Origin: Alteriqipengyuania_B sp035481675
Lineage (GTDB): Bacteria; Pseudomonadota; Alphaproteobacteria; Sphingomonadales; Sphingomonadaceae
Length of the DNA: 64,000 nucleotides
NCBI RefSeq assembly: GCF_035481675.1
Contig: NZ_JAYJJW010000001.1
Location: 1,550,001-1,614,000 of the forward strand
Direction: 5' to 3'
Shown here: piece by piece, positions 34,990 through 44,532 of the stretch
Layout: each line of letters begins with the position of its first letter
Numbering within the stretch: the stretch's first letter is position 1
Notes under the pieces: generated by a model
Told to the model about the DNA's origin: nothing
Seen by the model: only the letters and a program-made list of their open reading frames with translations
Databases searched by the model: none
Program-made: the position numbers and the translations under genes

Positions 34990-37253
34990 AGGCCGGCCGA
35001 TAGCAGCGGCAGGCGGCGAAGGCGAAGCCCCGTTGCCGAAAACAGCGCATTGGCGATGGCGGGCGCGGCGACCGCGACCCCGATCTCCCCCGGATCGGCG
35101 GGCGGCAGCGTGCTGTCGACGAAGTCCACGGTAATCTCCGGACTGTCGGCCAGGGTCGGCAGGTTGAGGTCGCCGAGCCGCTGGCTGGTCGGCAAGCCGT
35201 CGCGGTAATCGGTGCTGCAGCCCACGGCGAGGCCGATGCCGAAGACCAGCCCGCCTTCCAATTGCTGGCGCGCGATGTCGCGGTTGACCACGCGGCCGAT
35301 ATCGACCGCGGCGTGAATCGACTTGACCCGCACGCCGCCTTCGCCCGGCTGCGCGTTGGCGATGGCCGCGATCCGCGCCCCGCCGATGACATGGCAGGCG
35401 AGCCCCTGCCCCGAACCCGCCGAGCCGCCGTCCCACGCCGCAAGGCGGGAAGCGCGCTGCATGCATTCGGCCAGCCGCAGGTCCTGGCCCAGCAGCGCCA
35501 TCCGGTAGGACAGCGGATCGCGGTCGTGGCGCCGGGCCAGCTCGTCGATGAAGCTTTCGATCGCAAAGCAGGTGTAGCCGTGGGCATTGCCGCGCATCCG
35601 CGCCGTCGGCAGGTCGATGGCGGCGGGCACGTGGGTGATCGATACGTCGGGAATGGCATAGGGCGGCATCGCGCCCGCCAGCGCCATCGGGTCCGCCTCG
35701 CCCGCCGTGTTCTCGATGGCGCTCCAGCTGGTCGCATTGCCGAACAGGCGCTCGCCGAATTCGCGTGCGGTCGCGGGCAGGCTGGCGCGCATTTTCAGCT
35801 TGGTGATCGTCCCCTCGTCCCCGTGCCGCGCGGAGAGCAGCAGCGAGGCCGGCGTGCGCGGATACCCTGCCAGGTGTTCCTGGAACCGGCTCCACGTCAG
35901 CTGCACCGGCCGCCCGATTTCGCGGGCGATCACCGCCGCTTCGATCGCGTGGCCATGCTCCAGCCGCCGGTCGAAACTGCCGCCTGCCGGCATCGGGTAA
36001 AGGATCGTGTCTTCCAGCGCGACGCCTGCCGCCTTTGCCGCCGCGCGGCGGGCCTGTTCGGGCGCCTGGCTCGCCAGCCACAGCTCCAGCGTGCCGTCGC
36101 GGTACCACGCGGTGGCGGTGGTCGGCTCGATCTGCCCGTGGAGCGCGGGCGCGATTTCGTAGCGCAGGGCAAGGTCGGTCTTGCCGAAGCCTTCCGCGCC
36201 CTGCCCGCGGGTGGCGACGACGGTGCCCGTGCCGTTCAGCTCCGCATCCGACAGCGCGACCGCGATCGCCTCGCTATCGACCAGCCGCATGACCGAGAAT
36301 CGCGGGCTCATCGCCTCGACCGCGCGTTCCGCCAGCCAGCTGGTTTCCGCGACCGCGGCCAGCCAGCGCTTGCCCTCCACGATCCCGACCACGCCGCGCA
36401 TGTCCGCCGCAGCCGAGCGGTTGAACGCGGTCAGTTCCGCCTTGTCGAGCGGGCCGTGCTTGATCGCGGCATAGACGAGGCCGGGCAGCCGCACGTCGCC
36501 CGCGAACTGCCACGTGCCGTCCACTTTCGCCGGCAGGTCGAGCCGGGGCCAGGCGTTGGTCTCCTCCCCGAAACCGGGGCCGGATGGGACGGCGGGCGTG
36601 TCGGCCGGGGGTTTGGAGAAGACCGGCGGCGGATCGGGCGGTACGAACCCCGCTGCCTCCTCCGCCAGATCGCCGAACCTCAGGCGCTCCGCATCGTGGA
36701 TGACGAAGCCGTTTTCCGTGCGGCATTCCTCCCAGTCGACGCCCCAGCGGTCAGCCGCCGCCATGCAGAGCAGCGCGCGCACGCTGGCCGCGGCATCGCG
36801 GCACGGCTGTTCGTAAGCGGCGAGCGAGGTGCCGTTTGCGGTCGCGGTGAACCGCTCCCTCCCGGCAAAGCGGCGCACGAGGAAATCGTCCGCATCCTCC
36901 GCCAGCCCGCCGGCGACAGGCATCCACAGCGGCGCCCATTCGGCGGCGAGCACGGTGTTGGCATAGGCGCCGCTGACCGGCGCGGCCTGCACCGCGATCT
37001 GGCGCCAGTCCGCGCCCAGCTCCATCGCGACGACCTGCGGGATCAAGGTGGTGACGCCCTGCCCCATTTCGAGCTGCGGCACGGCTACGGTGACCATCCC
37101 GTCGGTCGCGATCTTGATCCAGGCATCGAAGGCGGTTTCGCCGTCAGCCGGGTCGAGCGGGATCGCGTAGTCGCGCGGGGCGAGCGTGTAGAGCGCGGCA
37201 AGGCCGCCTGCCGCCGCCACGCCCACCAGCACGCCGCGCCGCGTGACCTGCAT
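34986..37253 (-). CDS. Tat-exported xanthine dehydrogenase-family molybdopterin-binding subunit
   Basis: 755-aa large subunit of the aldehyde oxidase/xanthine dehydrogenase family, IorB-like. It starts with a twin-arginine signal (QVTRRGVLVGVAAAGGLAAL). Substrate/cofactor-domain motifs are VPQLEMGQGVTTLIPQVVA, ARMRGNAHGYTCFAIESFID and the C-terminal Glu in DPGEIGVAVAAPAIANALFS. The usual [2Fe-2S] partner subunit is not adjacent on either side. It ends overlapping hemH and starts 1 base after the ApbC stop (37255), so it sits within an apbC-Mo-hemH unit. Substrate unknown. Confidence 0.86.
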   Translation of the reverse strand: MQVTRRGVLVGVAAAGGLAALYTLAPRDYAIPLDPADGETAFDAWIKIATDGMVTVAVPQLEMGQGVTTLIPQVVAMELGADWRQIAVQAAPVSGAYANTVLAAEWAPLWMPVAGGLAEDADDFLVRRFAGRERFTATANGTSLAAYEQPCRDAAASVRALLCMAAADRWGVDWEECRTENGFVIHDAERLRFGDLAEEAAGFVPPDPPPVFSKPPADTPAVPSGPGFGEETNAWPRLDLPAKVDGTWQFAGDVRLPGLVYAAIKHGPLDKAELTAFNRSAAADMRGVVGIVEGKRWLAAVAETSWLAERAVEAMSPRFSVMRLVDSEAIAVALSDAELNGTGTVVATRGQGAEGFGKTDLALRYEIAPALHGQIEPTTATAWYRDGTLELWLASQAPEQARRAAAKAAGVALEDTILYPMPAGGSFDRRLEHGHAIEAAVIAREIGRPVQLTWSRFQEHLAGYPRTPASLLLSARHGDEGTITKLKMRASLPATAREFGERLFGNATSWSAIENTAGEADPMALAGAMPPYAIPDVSITHVPAAIDLPTARMRGNAHGYTCFAIESFIDELARRHDRDPLSYRMALLGQDLRLAECMQRASRLAAWDGGSAGSGQGLACHVIGGARIAAIANAQPGEGGVRVKSIHAAVDIGRVVNRDIARQQLEGGLVFGIGLAVGCSTDYRDGLPTSQRLGDLNLPTLADSPEITVDFVDSTLPPADPGEIGVAVAAPAIANALFSATGLRLRRLPLLSAGL

Positions 37254-37254
37254 C

Positions 37255-38232
37255 CTAGCGCCCGGCCTCTGCCAGCCAGCCGGCCAGCGCCTGCGCGATA
37301 GCGGCAAAGCCCTGCGCTTCCACCCCCTCGGCCAGCGGCGTTCCGGCATCGCTCGCACGCCGCAAGTCCATGGTCAGAGGGATGCGGCCGAGGAAGGGGA
37401 TGTCGAGGCGCTGCGCCGCCGTTTCCACCCCGCCGCGCCCGAACGGGTCGCTCGCTTCCCCGCAATGGGGGCAGACATAGCCCGCCATGTTCTCGACCAG
37501 CCCGATCACCGGCACCTGCCCCTGCTCGAACAGTTGCCCTGCGCGCATCGCGTCGATCAGCGCCAGGTCCTGCGGCGTGGAGACGATCACCGCGCCGTCG
37601 GGCCGGTGCTTCTGCAGCATGGTGATCTGCACGTCGCCGGTGCCGGGCGGCAAATCCATCAGCAGGATTTCCGCATCGCCCCAGTCGGCCTCGACCAGCT
37701 GGGTCAGTGCCCCTGCCGCCATCGGCCCGCGCCACGCGATCGCGCGGCCCGGCTCGATCAGGTGGGCCATGGAAAGCACGCGCACCCCGTGCGGACTGTC
37801 CAGCGCGACCAGCTGCTTGCCTTGCGCCTCCGCCTTCAAACCCTCGCAATCGAGCAGCTTCGCCTGGCTCGGCCCGTAGATGTCGGCGTCGATCACGCCC
37901 ACCTTGTGGCCCATCTGCGCCATCGCGACCGCAAGGTTGGCAGTCAGCGTGGACTTGCCGACCCCGCCCTTGCCCGATCCGATGGCGACCAGCTGCCGCT
38001 TCACCCGCTCCCCGGTCAGGGCGATGCGCACGTCGTCGACACCGGCCATGCCGAGCAGCGCGGCCCGCGCGCCATCCTCCAGCTGCGCCCGCTCGCCCGC
38101 GCCGAGGCCGCCTGCGTCCAGGATGCAGGTCGCAGTACCGCCTTCCAGCGTCAGCCGCTGGACCCGGCCGGCGATGGCATCGGGCAGGTCGCCTGCGGAA
38201 AGACTGCGGCGCGCTGCGGGGGTTTCGTCCAT
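37255..38232 (-). CDS. apbC: Mrp/ApbC family iron-sulfur cluster carrier ATPase
   Basis: 325-aa P-loop NTPase that carries and delivers Fe-S clusters. Deviant Walker A: VAIGSGKGGVGKSTLTANLA; DADIYGPSQAKLLDCEG and LLMDLPPGTGDVQITMLQKH follow. The cluster-binding CxxC is in NMAGYVCPHCGEASDPFGRG. A short N-terminal domain (about residues 1-80) is typical of the bacterial form. The start ATG is at 38232. Fe-S delivery fits its position next to genes of redox and haem metabolism. Confidence 0.93.
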   Translation of the reverse strand: MDETPAARRSLSAGDLPDAIAGRVQRLTLEGGTATCILDAGGLGAGERAQLEDGARAALLGMAGVDDVRIALTGERVKRQLVAIGSGKGGVGKSTLTANLAVAMAQMGHKVGVIDADIYGPSQAKLLDCEGLKAEAQGKQLVALDSPHGVRVLSMAHLIEPGRAIAWRGPMAAGALTQLVEADWGDAEILLMDLPPGTGDVQITMLQKHRPDGAVIVSTPQDLALIDAMRAGQLFEQGQVPVIGLVENMAGYVCPHCGEASDPFGRGGVETAAQRLDIPFLGRIPLTMDLRRASDAGTPLAEGVEAQGFAAIAQALAGWLAEAGR

Positions 38233-38325
38233 GACCGGCGTGCTAGCGCAATCTTCCCGCCCATTCCTACGCAATTTTGCGCCGCAACCCCTGTTATCGC
38301 CAGAAATCGACCCTATAAGAATGGC

Positions 38326-39501
38326 ATGACAAAATCGGGTGGGTTCTTCGGGCGCATTGCGCTCGCCATGGCAGGTAAACGCAATCCCTGGGGGGGCAGC
38401 AGCGGTTCTGGCGGAGACGGCGACGGCGAAAAGCCGTCCGGCTCCGGTGGTGGATCCGGCGGTGATGGCCCGCGCAATCCCTGGCTTCCCGGTGGCGGCG
38501 GCGGCGACGACGGCAGGAAGCGCCGGTCCGCCTCCATCGAGGATATCTTCAAGAATCGCGGCCCCGAAGGCCCGCGCCGCAGCGGCGGCGGCGGCCCCAG
38601 CGGCCCCAACTTCCGCATGCCCCAGCGCCCCGGCGGCAAGAGCTGGGTGCCGGTCATCGTGGTGCTGTTCGTCGCCCTGTTCCTGGTCGTGACGATGTTC
38701 CACCAGGTCGGCCCGAAGGAACAGGCCGTCGTGAAAACGCTGGGTAGCTATTCCCGCACTCTCGACCCGGGCCTCCACATTACCCTGCCCGCACCCATCG
38801 AGACGGTCGAAATCGTCCCCGTCCAGACGGTTGTCGGGGTCAGGATCCCGACAGACGGCCAGCAGCAGAAGCTGATCCTGACCGGCGACCAGAACCTGGT
38901 CGACCTGACCTATATCGTCCGCTGGAACATCAAGGATCTCGAAAACTACAAATTCCGCTTGGTCGAGCCACAAGAAACGGTGACCGAAGTGGCCGAAGCG
39001 GCGATGCGCGCATCGGTGGCGGAAAAGACCCTCGACCAGACTTTCTCGGGCCAGGGGCGTGCCGAAATCGAGCTCGCCGTGCGCGAACGCATGCAGCGTG
39101 TGCTGGACGGTTACCAGGCCGGTATCCGGGTGCTGGGCGTGGAAATCGACAAGTCCGACCCGCCGGCCGAGGTCAACGATGCCTTCCGCGACGTCTCTGT
39201 TGCAGAACAGAACGCCGATGCGGCCCGCAACCGTTCGCGCGGCTATGCGCAGCAGGTGCTCAGCCTGGCGGAAGGTGAATCGGAAGCCTTCAACAAGGTC
39301 TACGAACAGTACCGGCTCGCCCCCGAAGTGACCCGCCGCCGCCTGTATTACGAGACCATGGAAAAAGTGCTGTCGAACACGGACAAGACCATCGTGGAAC
39401 CGCGCGGCGTGACACCGTACCTGCCGCTGCCGGAAGTGCGCCGCCGCGCGCAGGAAGGGCAGGCCGCAACGCCGGCCGCGCCGGCAACGGGGGGCCAGTA
39501 A
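38326..39501 (+). CDS. hflK: FtsH protease modulator HflK
   Basis: 391-aa SPFH-domain membrane protein that forms a cage with HflC around FtsH. The N-terminal cytoplasmic stretch is Gly/Ser-rich and low in complexity (about residues 20-60). One transmembrane helix follows (SWVPVIVVLFVALFLVVTMF), then the SPFH domain (VGPKEQAVVKTLGSYSRTLD, GDQNLVDLTYIVRWNIKDLE). GYAQQVLSLAEGESEAFNKV is typical of HflK. The start is ATG at 38326; an alternative at 38368 would give 377 aa. It is followed after 1 base by hflC. Confidence 0.93.
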   Translation: MTKSGGFFGRIALAMAGKRNPWGGSSGSGGDGDGEKPSGSGGGSGGDGPRNPWLPGGGGGDDGRKRRSASIEDIFKNRGPEGPRRSGGGGPSGPNFRMPQRPGGKSWVPVIVVLFVALFLVVTMFHQVGPKEQAVVKTLGSYSRTLDPGLHITLPAPIETVEIVPVQTVVGVRIPTDGQQQKLILTGDQNLVDLTYIVRWNIKDLENYKFRLVEPQETVTEVAEAAMRASVAEKTLDQTFSGQGRAEIELAVRERMQRVLDGYQAGIRVLGVEIDKSDPPAEVNDAFRDVSVAEQNADAARNRSRGYAQQVLSLAEGESEAFNKVYEQYRLAPEVTRRRLYYETMEKVLSNTDKTIVEPRGVTPYLPLPEVRRRAQEGQAATPAAPATGGQ

Positions 39502-39502
39502 G

Positions 39503-40342
39503 ATGGAAAAGCTCTGGACCAACCACAAGCTGTCCGTGATCGCCGTGATCGCGCTGCTCGTCCTCTTCGCGATGAGCGCCTTCATCGTCCCGGAAGAGAA
39601 GCAGGCGGTCATCATCCGGACGGGTGAGCCGGTCGAAACTTACAACACCGCGGGCGGCACCACGGGTGCCGGCCTCAAGCTGAAGTTCCCGATCGTCGAC
39701 CAGGTCGAACTGGTCGAGAAGCGGATCCTCGACCTCGACATGACAGACCAGGAAGTTTTGTCGAGCGACCAGCAGCGCCTGGTCGTCAACGCCTACGCCC
39801 GTTTCCGCATCGTCAATCCGGTCCGGATGGTCGAACGCGCCGGCAACGAAGACGGCGTGCGGACCGCGCTCGAACCGATCCTGAACTCCGTGCTGCGGCA
39901 GGAACTGGGCCGGCGCACGTTCCAGGCCATGCTGACCGCCGAACGCGGCAGCGCGCTTGCCAACGTGCGCGCCAATCTCGACCGGCAGGCGCGGCAATAT
40001 GGCGCCGAAGTGATCGACGTGCAGATCAAGCGCACCGACTTGCCCGAGGGCGACCCCCTGCAGGCTGCGTTCGAACGCATGCGTTCCGACCGCCAGCGCG
40101 AGGCGCAGGAAATCCGTGCCGAGGGCGACCGCGATGCCCGCATCATCCGCGCCGAAGCCGATGCCGAAGCCGCGAGCATCTATGCCGAGGCTTTCGGCAA
40201 GGACCCCGGCTTCTACGATTTCTACCGGGCCATGCAGAGCTACGACCAGACCTTCCGCGGCGAAGGCAACAAGGGCGAAAGCAGCATCATCCTGTCGCCC
40301 GACAACGAATACCTGAACCGCTTCCGCAACCCCGGCCAGTAA
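39503..40342 (+). CDS. hflC: FtsH protease modulator HflC
   Basis: 279-aa partner of HflK with an N-terminal anchor (LSVIAVIALLVLFAMSAFIV) and an SPFH domain: FIVPEEKQAVIIRTGEPVET, SSDQQRLVVNAYARFRIVNP and VDVQIKRTDLPEGD-type IDVQIKRTDLPEGDPLQAAF. The C-terminus has the usual FYRAMQSYDQTF segment. The stop codon sits in the loop of a perfect 8-bp hairpin. degP follows on the same strand, grouping membrane protein quality control. Confidence 0.94.
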   Translation: MEKLWTNHKLSVIAVIALLVLFAMSAFIVPEEKQAVIIRTGEPVETYNTAGGTTGAGLKLKFPIVDQVELVEKRILDLDMTDQEVLSSDQQRLVVNAYARFRIVNPVRMVERAGNEDGVRTALEPILNSVLRQELGRRTFQAMLTAERGSALANVRANLDRQARQYGAEVIDVQIKRTDLPEGDPLQAAFERMRSDRQREAQEIRAEGDRDARIIRAEADAEAASIYAEAFGKDPGFYDFYRAMQSYDQTFRGEGNKGESSIILSPDNEYLNRFRNPGQ

Positions 40343-40350
40343 GGCCGGGG
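40330..40350 (+). other. hairpin enclosing the hflC stop codon
   Basis: CCCCGGCC-AGTAA-GGCCGGGG: a perfect 8-bp GC stem whose loop contains the hflC TAA. No T-run follows, so it is not a standard intrinsic terminator. It may stabilise the hflKC mRNA end or slow ribosomes or polymerase. The 185 bases from here to degP contain no ORF that I support. Confidence 0.5.
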
Positions 40351-40527
40351 CTGCCGGCGGCCTCACGCGCGCGGAAGGGCAGATGCGTCCTTGCAGCGCG
40401 GACTTGCGTACCTACCTCGACGTTAAGCCGCCGTTCGGCTGCGCTTTGCGAAAGCGCTGGCCACGAGGGGCATGAATATACGCCTGCGCGCCAGCGCCGG
40501 GCGGGAGAGACAAGGAACGACAAGGAC

Positions 40528-42039
40528 GTGAAGCCCGTGCGCTATGCCTATTCCATCACCACTGCCCTGCTGCTGAGCGGGGCGACCGTATCGCTGCTGA
40601 CCGGGGTGCCTGCGGGCGCGCAGGTCGCGCAGAACGACGATTCCCGGATGAGCAGCGTAGTCCCGCGCGCGGGCGCGCCGGCCAGCTTCGCCGATCTCAC
40701 CGAACAGTTGCAGCCGGCGGTCGTCAACATCTTCACGCGCCAGAGCGTGGAGGTTCAGAACCCGTTCGCGGGCACGCCCATGGCGCGCCGCTTCGGCAAC
40801 AACGGCCCGGTCCGCCGCGAAGGCCAGTCATTGGGTTCCGGCTTCCTGATCAGCGCCGATGGCTACATCGTGACCAACAATCACGTCATCGCTCCCGGTA
40901 GCCGCAACGCCACCGTGGACGAGATCACGGTGCGCCTGGCCGATGGCACCGAATACGAAGCGGAACTGGTCGGCGCCGACCCGGCGAGCGACCTTGCCGT
41001 GCTCAAGATCTCGCGGCGAGAGGACTTCCCCTTCGTTGAATTCGGCGATTCGGCAAATGCGAGGGCGGGCGACTGGGTGATTGCCATCGGCAACCCCTTC
41101 GGACTGGGCGGTACCGTGACGAGCGGCATCATCTCCGCCGTCCTGCGCACCGCCGGCGGGGGCGCTTACGACCGCTACATCCAGACCGATGCCAGCATCA
41201 ATTCGGGTAATTCCGGCGGGCCGCTGTTCGACATGAGCGGCAACGTGATCGGCATCAATAGCAATATCCTCTCGCCGTCCGGCGGCAATGTCGGCATCGG
41301 CTTCGCCATACCGGCTGAAACCGCGCAGCCTATCGTGGAAACGCTGATGGCCGGCCGTTCGGTCGAACGCGGCTTCCTCGGTATCGGCATCCGTCCGGTG
41401 GACGAGGATACGGCGGCCGCGCTCGGCATCCCGGCGGACCGCGGCGAGATCGTCCAGAGCTTGACCCCTGGCCAGCCGGCTGCGGCCGCGGGCCTGCGCG
41501 AAGGCGACATCGTGCTGGAAGTGAACAACCGGGAAGTGACGCGCGAACAGACGCTGTCCTTCCTCGTCGCAAATATCGCACCGGGCACGCGCATCCCGCT
41601 CACGATCTTCCGCGACGGGCGGGAGCGCACCGTCAACGTGACCGTGGGCCAGCGGCCGAGCGAGCAGGAACTGCAGCAGCAGAATTTCGACCCCGAAAGC
41701 GATCAGCCGATGCCCGGCATGGGCGAAGGCAGCGCCACGGTCGAAGAGGCGCTTGGCCTTCAGGTCTTCCCGCTTACGCCCGACCTGGCGCGCCGCCTGC
41801 GCGTGGATGCGGGCACTGAAGGGCTGGTCATCAACGCGATCGACCCTTCGTCCGACGCGGCCACCAAGGGCCTGCGCCGCGGCTTCGTGATCCTGACTGC
41901 CAACTACCAGCCGGTGACGACCGTCGAACAGCTGGAAGAGGTCATTGCCGAAGCCAAGGAGCGGGATCGCCCGGCGCTGCTGCTGCGCATCCAGCCGATC
42001 GGCCAGAACCCCGCCTACGTGCCGGTCCGCCTGCGCTAG
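40528..42039 (+). CDS. degP: Do/DegP family periplasmic serine protease
   Basis: 503-aa periplasmic protease/chaperone with a signal peptide (about residues 1-31, ending VPAGAQ). Trypsin-like domain with His in YIVTNNHVIAPGS, Asp in ASDLAVLKISRRED and Ser in INSGNSGGPLFDMSGNVIGI. Two PDZ domains follow: first with RSVERGFLGIGIRPVDEDTA, second with EALGLQVFPLTPDLARRLRV. The start is GTG at 40528 with AAGGA about 6 bases upstream. It degrades misfolded envelope proteins, and its position beside hflKC supports that role. Confidence 0.93.
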   Translation: MKPVRYAYSITTALLLSGATVSLLTGVPAGAQVAQNDDSRMSSVVPRAGAPASFADLTEQLQPAVVNIFTRQSVEVQNPFAGTPMARRFGNNGPVRREGQSLGSGFLISADGYIVTNNHVIAPGSRNATVDEITVRLADGTEYEAELVGADPASDLAVLKISRREDFPFVEFGDSANARAGDWVIAIGNPFGLGGTVTSGIISAVLRTAGGGAYDRYIQTDASINSGNSGGPLFDMSGNVIGINSNILSPSGGNVGIGFAIPAETAQPIVETLMAGRSVERGFLGIGIRPVDEDTAAALGIPADRGEIVQSLTPGQPAAAAGLREGDIVLEVNNREVTREQTLSFLVANIAPGTRIPLTIFRDGRERTVNVTVGQRPSEQELQQQNFDPESDQPMPGMGEGSATVEEALGLQVFPLTPDLARRLRVDAGTEGLVINAIDPSSDAATKGLRRGFVILTANYQPVTTVEQLEEVIAEAKERDRPALLLRIQPIGQNPAYVPVRLR

Positions 42040-42060
42040 GCCGACATTCCGGACAGACGG

Positions 42061-42096
42061 AAACGGCGCGGGGGCGATGGCTTCCGCGCCGTTTTC
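42061..42096. terminator. bidirectional Rho-independent terminator between degP and PBP1A
   Basis: AAACGGCGCGG (42061-42071) pairs with CCGCGCCGTTT (42084-42094) around a 12-nt loop. A run of T follows on the plus strand, and the A-rich left arm gives T on the minus strand. It lies between convergent genes and can serve both. Confidence 0.85.
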
Positions 42097-42102
42097 CTGT
42101 GG

Positions 42103-44406
42103 CTAATCGCTGCGTCCGGTGATGATCCGCACTTCCCGCGGAGCGACCGCCGCGCCCTGGTCGGGCGGCGGCAGGGGCTGCGGCGGCGGCGGTGTTCGCG
42201 CAGGGGCGGGCCTGCGCACGTCCGGCTGGCGGGTGGGCACGCGCTGGTTGTTGCCCGTGGCCCGGTCGAGGAAATCGTCGTCCGCTGCAGGCGGCGCCGG
42301 GCGCCCCGTCGGCATCGGCTGACCGCCGCCGGAACCCACGCCAGGCTGAATCGGATTCCCGTCCGGGTCGACGAGGTTGCCGTTCCCGCGCGGGCTGTTG
42401 CGGTCGGGCTCGATCAAATTCCCCTGCTCGTCGATGAAATAGTAATCCTCCGGCTCGGTGTACTGGAGGTCCTGCTCGTCGGGCTCCAGCTGCCATTCCG
42501 GCAGGTCGAGGTCCGTATCGAATTCCTCGATCGGGCGGTCCTTCACGGCATAGCGCATGAAGGCGGCAAAGGCGGACGCGGGCGCGGTGCCGCCCTGCAG
42601 GCCGCTGACGCGCTTCGCATCGTCGCGGCCCATCCACACCGCCGCCGTGATCCCGCTGGAAAAGCCCGCGAAATATCCGTCCTTGTTGGAACTGGTGGTG
42701 CCGGTCTTGCCCGCGACCGGCCGGCCGATCTGCGCCGCACGGCCCGTGCCCGTCTGCACCGCCGCCTGCAGCAGGTCGAGCATGCCCGCGGCCACGTGGT
42801 CGGGCACCAGCTGGTAGGTACGCGGCTTGCTGTGCTGGTAGAGCAGGTTGCCGTTCTGCCCGGTCACCTTGACGATGCCGTACGGCTCGATCGAGCGCCC
42901 GCGGGCGGAGACGCTGGCAAAGGCGCGCGCCATGTCGATCAGGCGCACCTCGTTCGAGCCCAGCACCATGGAAGGATAGGTGGAGATCGGCGTCGTGATG
43001 CCGAACCGCCGCGCCATGCCCGCCACGCTGGTAAAGCCGACCTCGTTCCCCAGCTGCGCCGCCACCGTGTTGCGCGACAGGGCGAAGGCGGTGCGCATCG
43101 TCATGTCGCCGGCATAGCCGCCACCCGAATTGCGCGGCGTCCAGTCGTCGATCGTCACCTTTTCGTCGGTCACGATATCGTCGGGCACGAAGCCCGCTTC
43201 GAGCGCCGCGAGATAGACGAACAGCTTCCACGAAGATCCGGGCTGGCGCACCGCCTTGGTGGCGCGGTTGTAATTGCTGGTGACGTAATCGGTGCCGCCG
43301 ACCATGGCGAGGATCGCCCCGTCGCGGTCCAGCCCCACCAGCGCGCCTTGCGCACCCGACGGCACGTTGTCCTTGATCGCCGCCGTCGCCGCGCGCTGCA
43401 TGCCGAGGTCGAGCGTGGTGTAGACCTCGATCGGCTCGCGCGTGTCGGGCAGGTAGAGGTCGAGCTGCGGCAGGACCCAGTCGGTGAAATAGCGCACCGA
43501 ATTCTGGTTGGTGTCCTTCTTGATGTTCACCGAAGACACGTCGACCTGCGCCGCCTCGCTAGGCGAGAGGCCGCCGTATTTGCGCATCTGCATGATGACC
43601 ACGTTGGCGCGGCTCACGGCGGCGTTGATATCGGCGGTGGGCGCATAGCGGCTGGGTGCCTTCACCAGCCCGGCGATGATCGCCGCCTCGCCCAGCGTCA
43701 GGTCGCGGGCGGAATGGCTGAAGAATTTCCGGCTGGCGCTGTCGATGCCGTAGGCGCCGCCGCCGAAATAGACCTTGTTGAGATAGAGCTCGAGCAGCTG
43801 TTCCTTGGAAAACTTGCTTTCCAGCGCCAGCGCCAGGATGCCTTCGCGCAGCTTGCGGTCGAGCGTGCGGTTGTTGTTGAGGAAGACATTGCGGGCCAGT
43901 TGCTGGGTGATGGTCGAGGTAGCGCCCACCCGCTTGTCGTCGCGAAAGGCATTGTAGACCGCGCGGCCGAGCCCCAGCGGGTCGACGCCGAAGTGACTGT
44001 AGAAACGCCGGTCCTCGACCGAGATCATCGCGGTCTTCATCACCTCGGGTATTTCGTCGGAACGCAGCCACTGGCCGTAACTCGGCCCCAGCTCGACCAT
44101 TTCCGTGCCGTCTTTCGCCCGCACAACGATGGTCTGCCCGGCCTGTGAGGCTTTTAGAGTGGTAAAGCTCGGAAGGTTGCGCGCGGCGAAGAACACGGCG
44201 AGCCCCAGCGCCAGCGCGCCGAGCAGCGCCGCGAACGTCCCGCCGATCAGGAACCGGCGGGTCCATTTCCAGACAGGGCCGCGTTCCTTCGGTTCGGCCT
44301 TGCGGCGCGAAGGCTTGTGCGGACGGCGCGCGGCTTGCTCGCGCGCCTCGGCGCGGACCTTGTCCTGTGGCCTGGCCCTGGAGCCTACGCTCCGCTTGCG
44401 TGCCAT
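42103..44406 (-). CDS. penicillin-binding protein 1A (bifunctional transglycosylase/transpeptidase)
   Basis: 767-aa class A PBP. A basic cytoplasmic N-terminus precedes a transmembrane helix (about 50-74). The GT51 glycosyltransferase has AMISVEDRRFYSHFGVDPLG, GATSTITQQLARNVFL and LELYLNKVYFGGGAYGID. The transpeptidase has SxxK in QPGSSWKLFVYLAALEAG, SxN in FALSRNTVAAQLG and KTG in PVAGKTGTTSSNKDG. The C-terminus, about 130 residues, is Pro/Gly-rich and acidic, probably disordered. It ends just before the shared terminator. It builds peptidoglycan at the outer face of the inner membrane. Confidence 0.94.
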   Translation of the reverse strand: MARKRSVGSRARPQDKVRAEAREQAARRPHKPSRRKAEPKERGPVWKWTRRFLIGGTFAALLGALALGLAVFFAARNLPSFTTLKASQAGQTIVVRAKDGTEMVELGPSYGQWLRSDEIPEVMKTAMISVEDRRFYSHFGVDPLGLGRAVYNAFRDDKRVGATSTITQQLARNVFLNNNRTLDRKLREGILALALESKFSKEQLLELYLNKVYFGGGAYGIDSASRKFFSHSARDLTLGEAAIIAGLVKAPSRYAPTADINAAVSRANVVIMQMRKYGGLSPSEAAQVDVSSVNIKKDTNQNSVRYFTDWVLPQLDLYLPDTREPIEVYTTLDLGMQRAATAAIKDNVPSGAQGALVGLDRDGAILAMVGGTDYVTSNYNRATKAVRQPGSSWKLFVYLAALEAGFVPDDIVTDEKVTIDDWTPRNSGGGYAGDMTMRTAFALSRNTVAAQLGNEVGFTSVAGMARRFGITTPISTYPSMVLGSNEVRLIDMARAFASVSARGRSIEPYGIVKVTGQNGNLLYQHSKPRTYQLVPDHVAAGMLDLLQAAVQTGTGRAAQIGRPVAGKTGTTSSNKDGYFAGFSSGITAAVWMGRDDAKRVSGLQGGTAPASAFAAFMRYAVKDRPIEEFDTDLDLPEWQLEPDEQDLQYTEPEDYYFIDEQGNLIEPDRNSPRGNGNLVDPDGNPIQPGVGSGGGQPMPTGRPAPPAADDDFLDRATGNNQRVPTRQPDVRRPAPARTPPPPQPLPPPDQGAAVAPREVRIITGRSD

Positions 44407-44507
44407 GAGATACCCGTCAAGTTACCCGTCACCCCGAAGTTGGTCGGCCCTAGCTATACCGCGCCGCCGCACCTGCATAGGACTGTCGTAACAAGGTGTG
44501 AACAACT

Positions 44508-44521
44508 AGGGTCAGGACCCT
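44508..44521. repeat. short palindrome AGGGTC-AG-GACCCT
   Basis: Perfect 6-bp inverted repeat with a 2-nt centre in the 126-base gap between the PBP1A start and the msrB end. It may be part of a terminator for msrB-opposing transcripts, or a dispersed small repeat. No second copy is in the window. Confidence 0.3.
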
Positions 44522-44532
44522 GGGGCGCGTGC

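Noticed and set aside
35262..37301. 679-codon plus-strand frame opposite the molybdoenzyme
   Set aside because: Arg/Gly/Ala-rich shadow translation with no motif. The minus strand has intact molybdopterin-binding motifs and a Tat signal.
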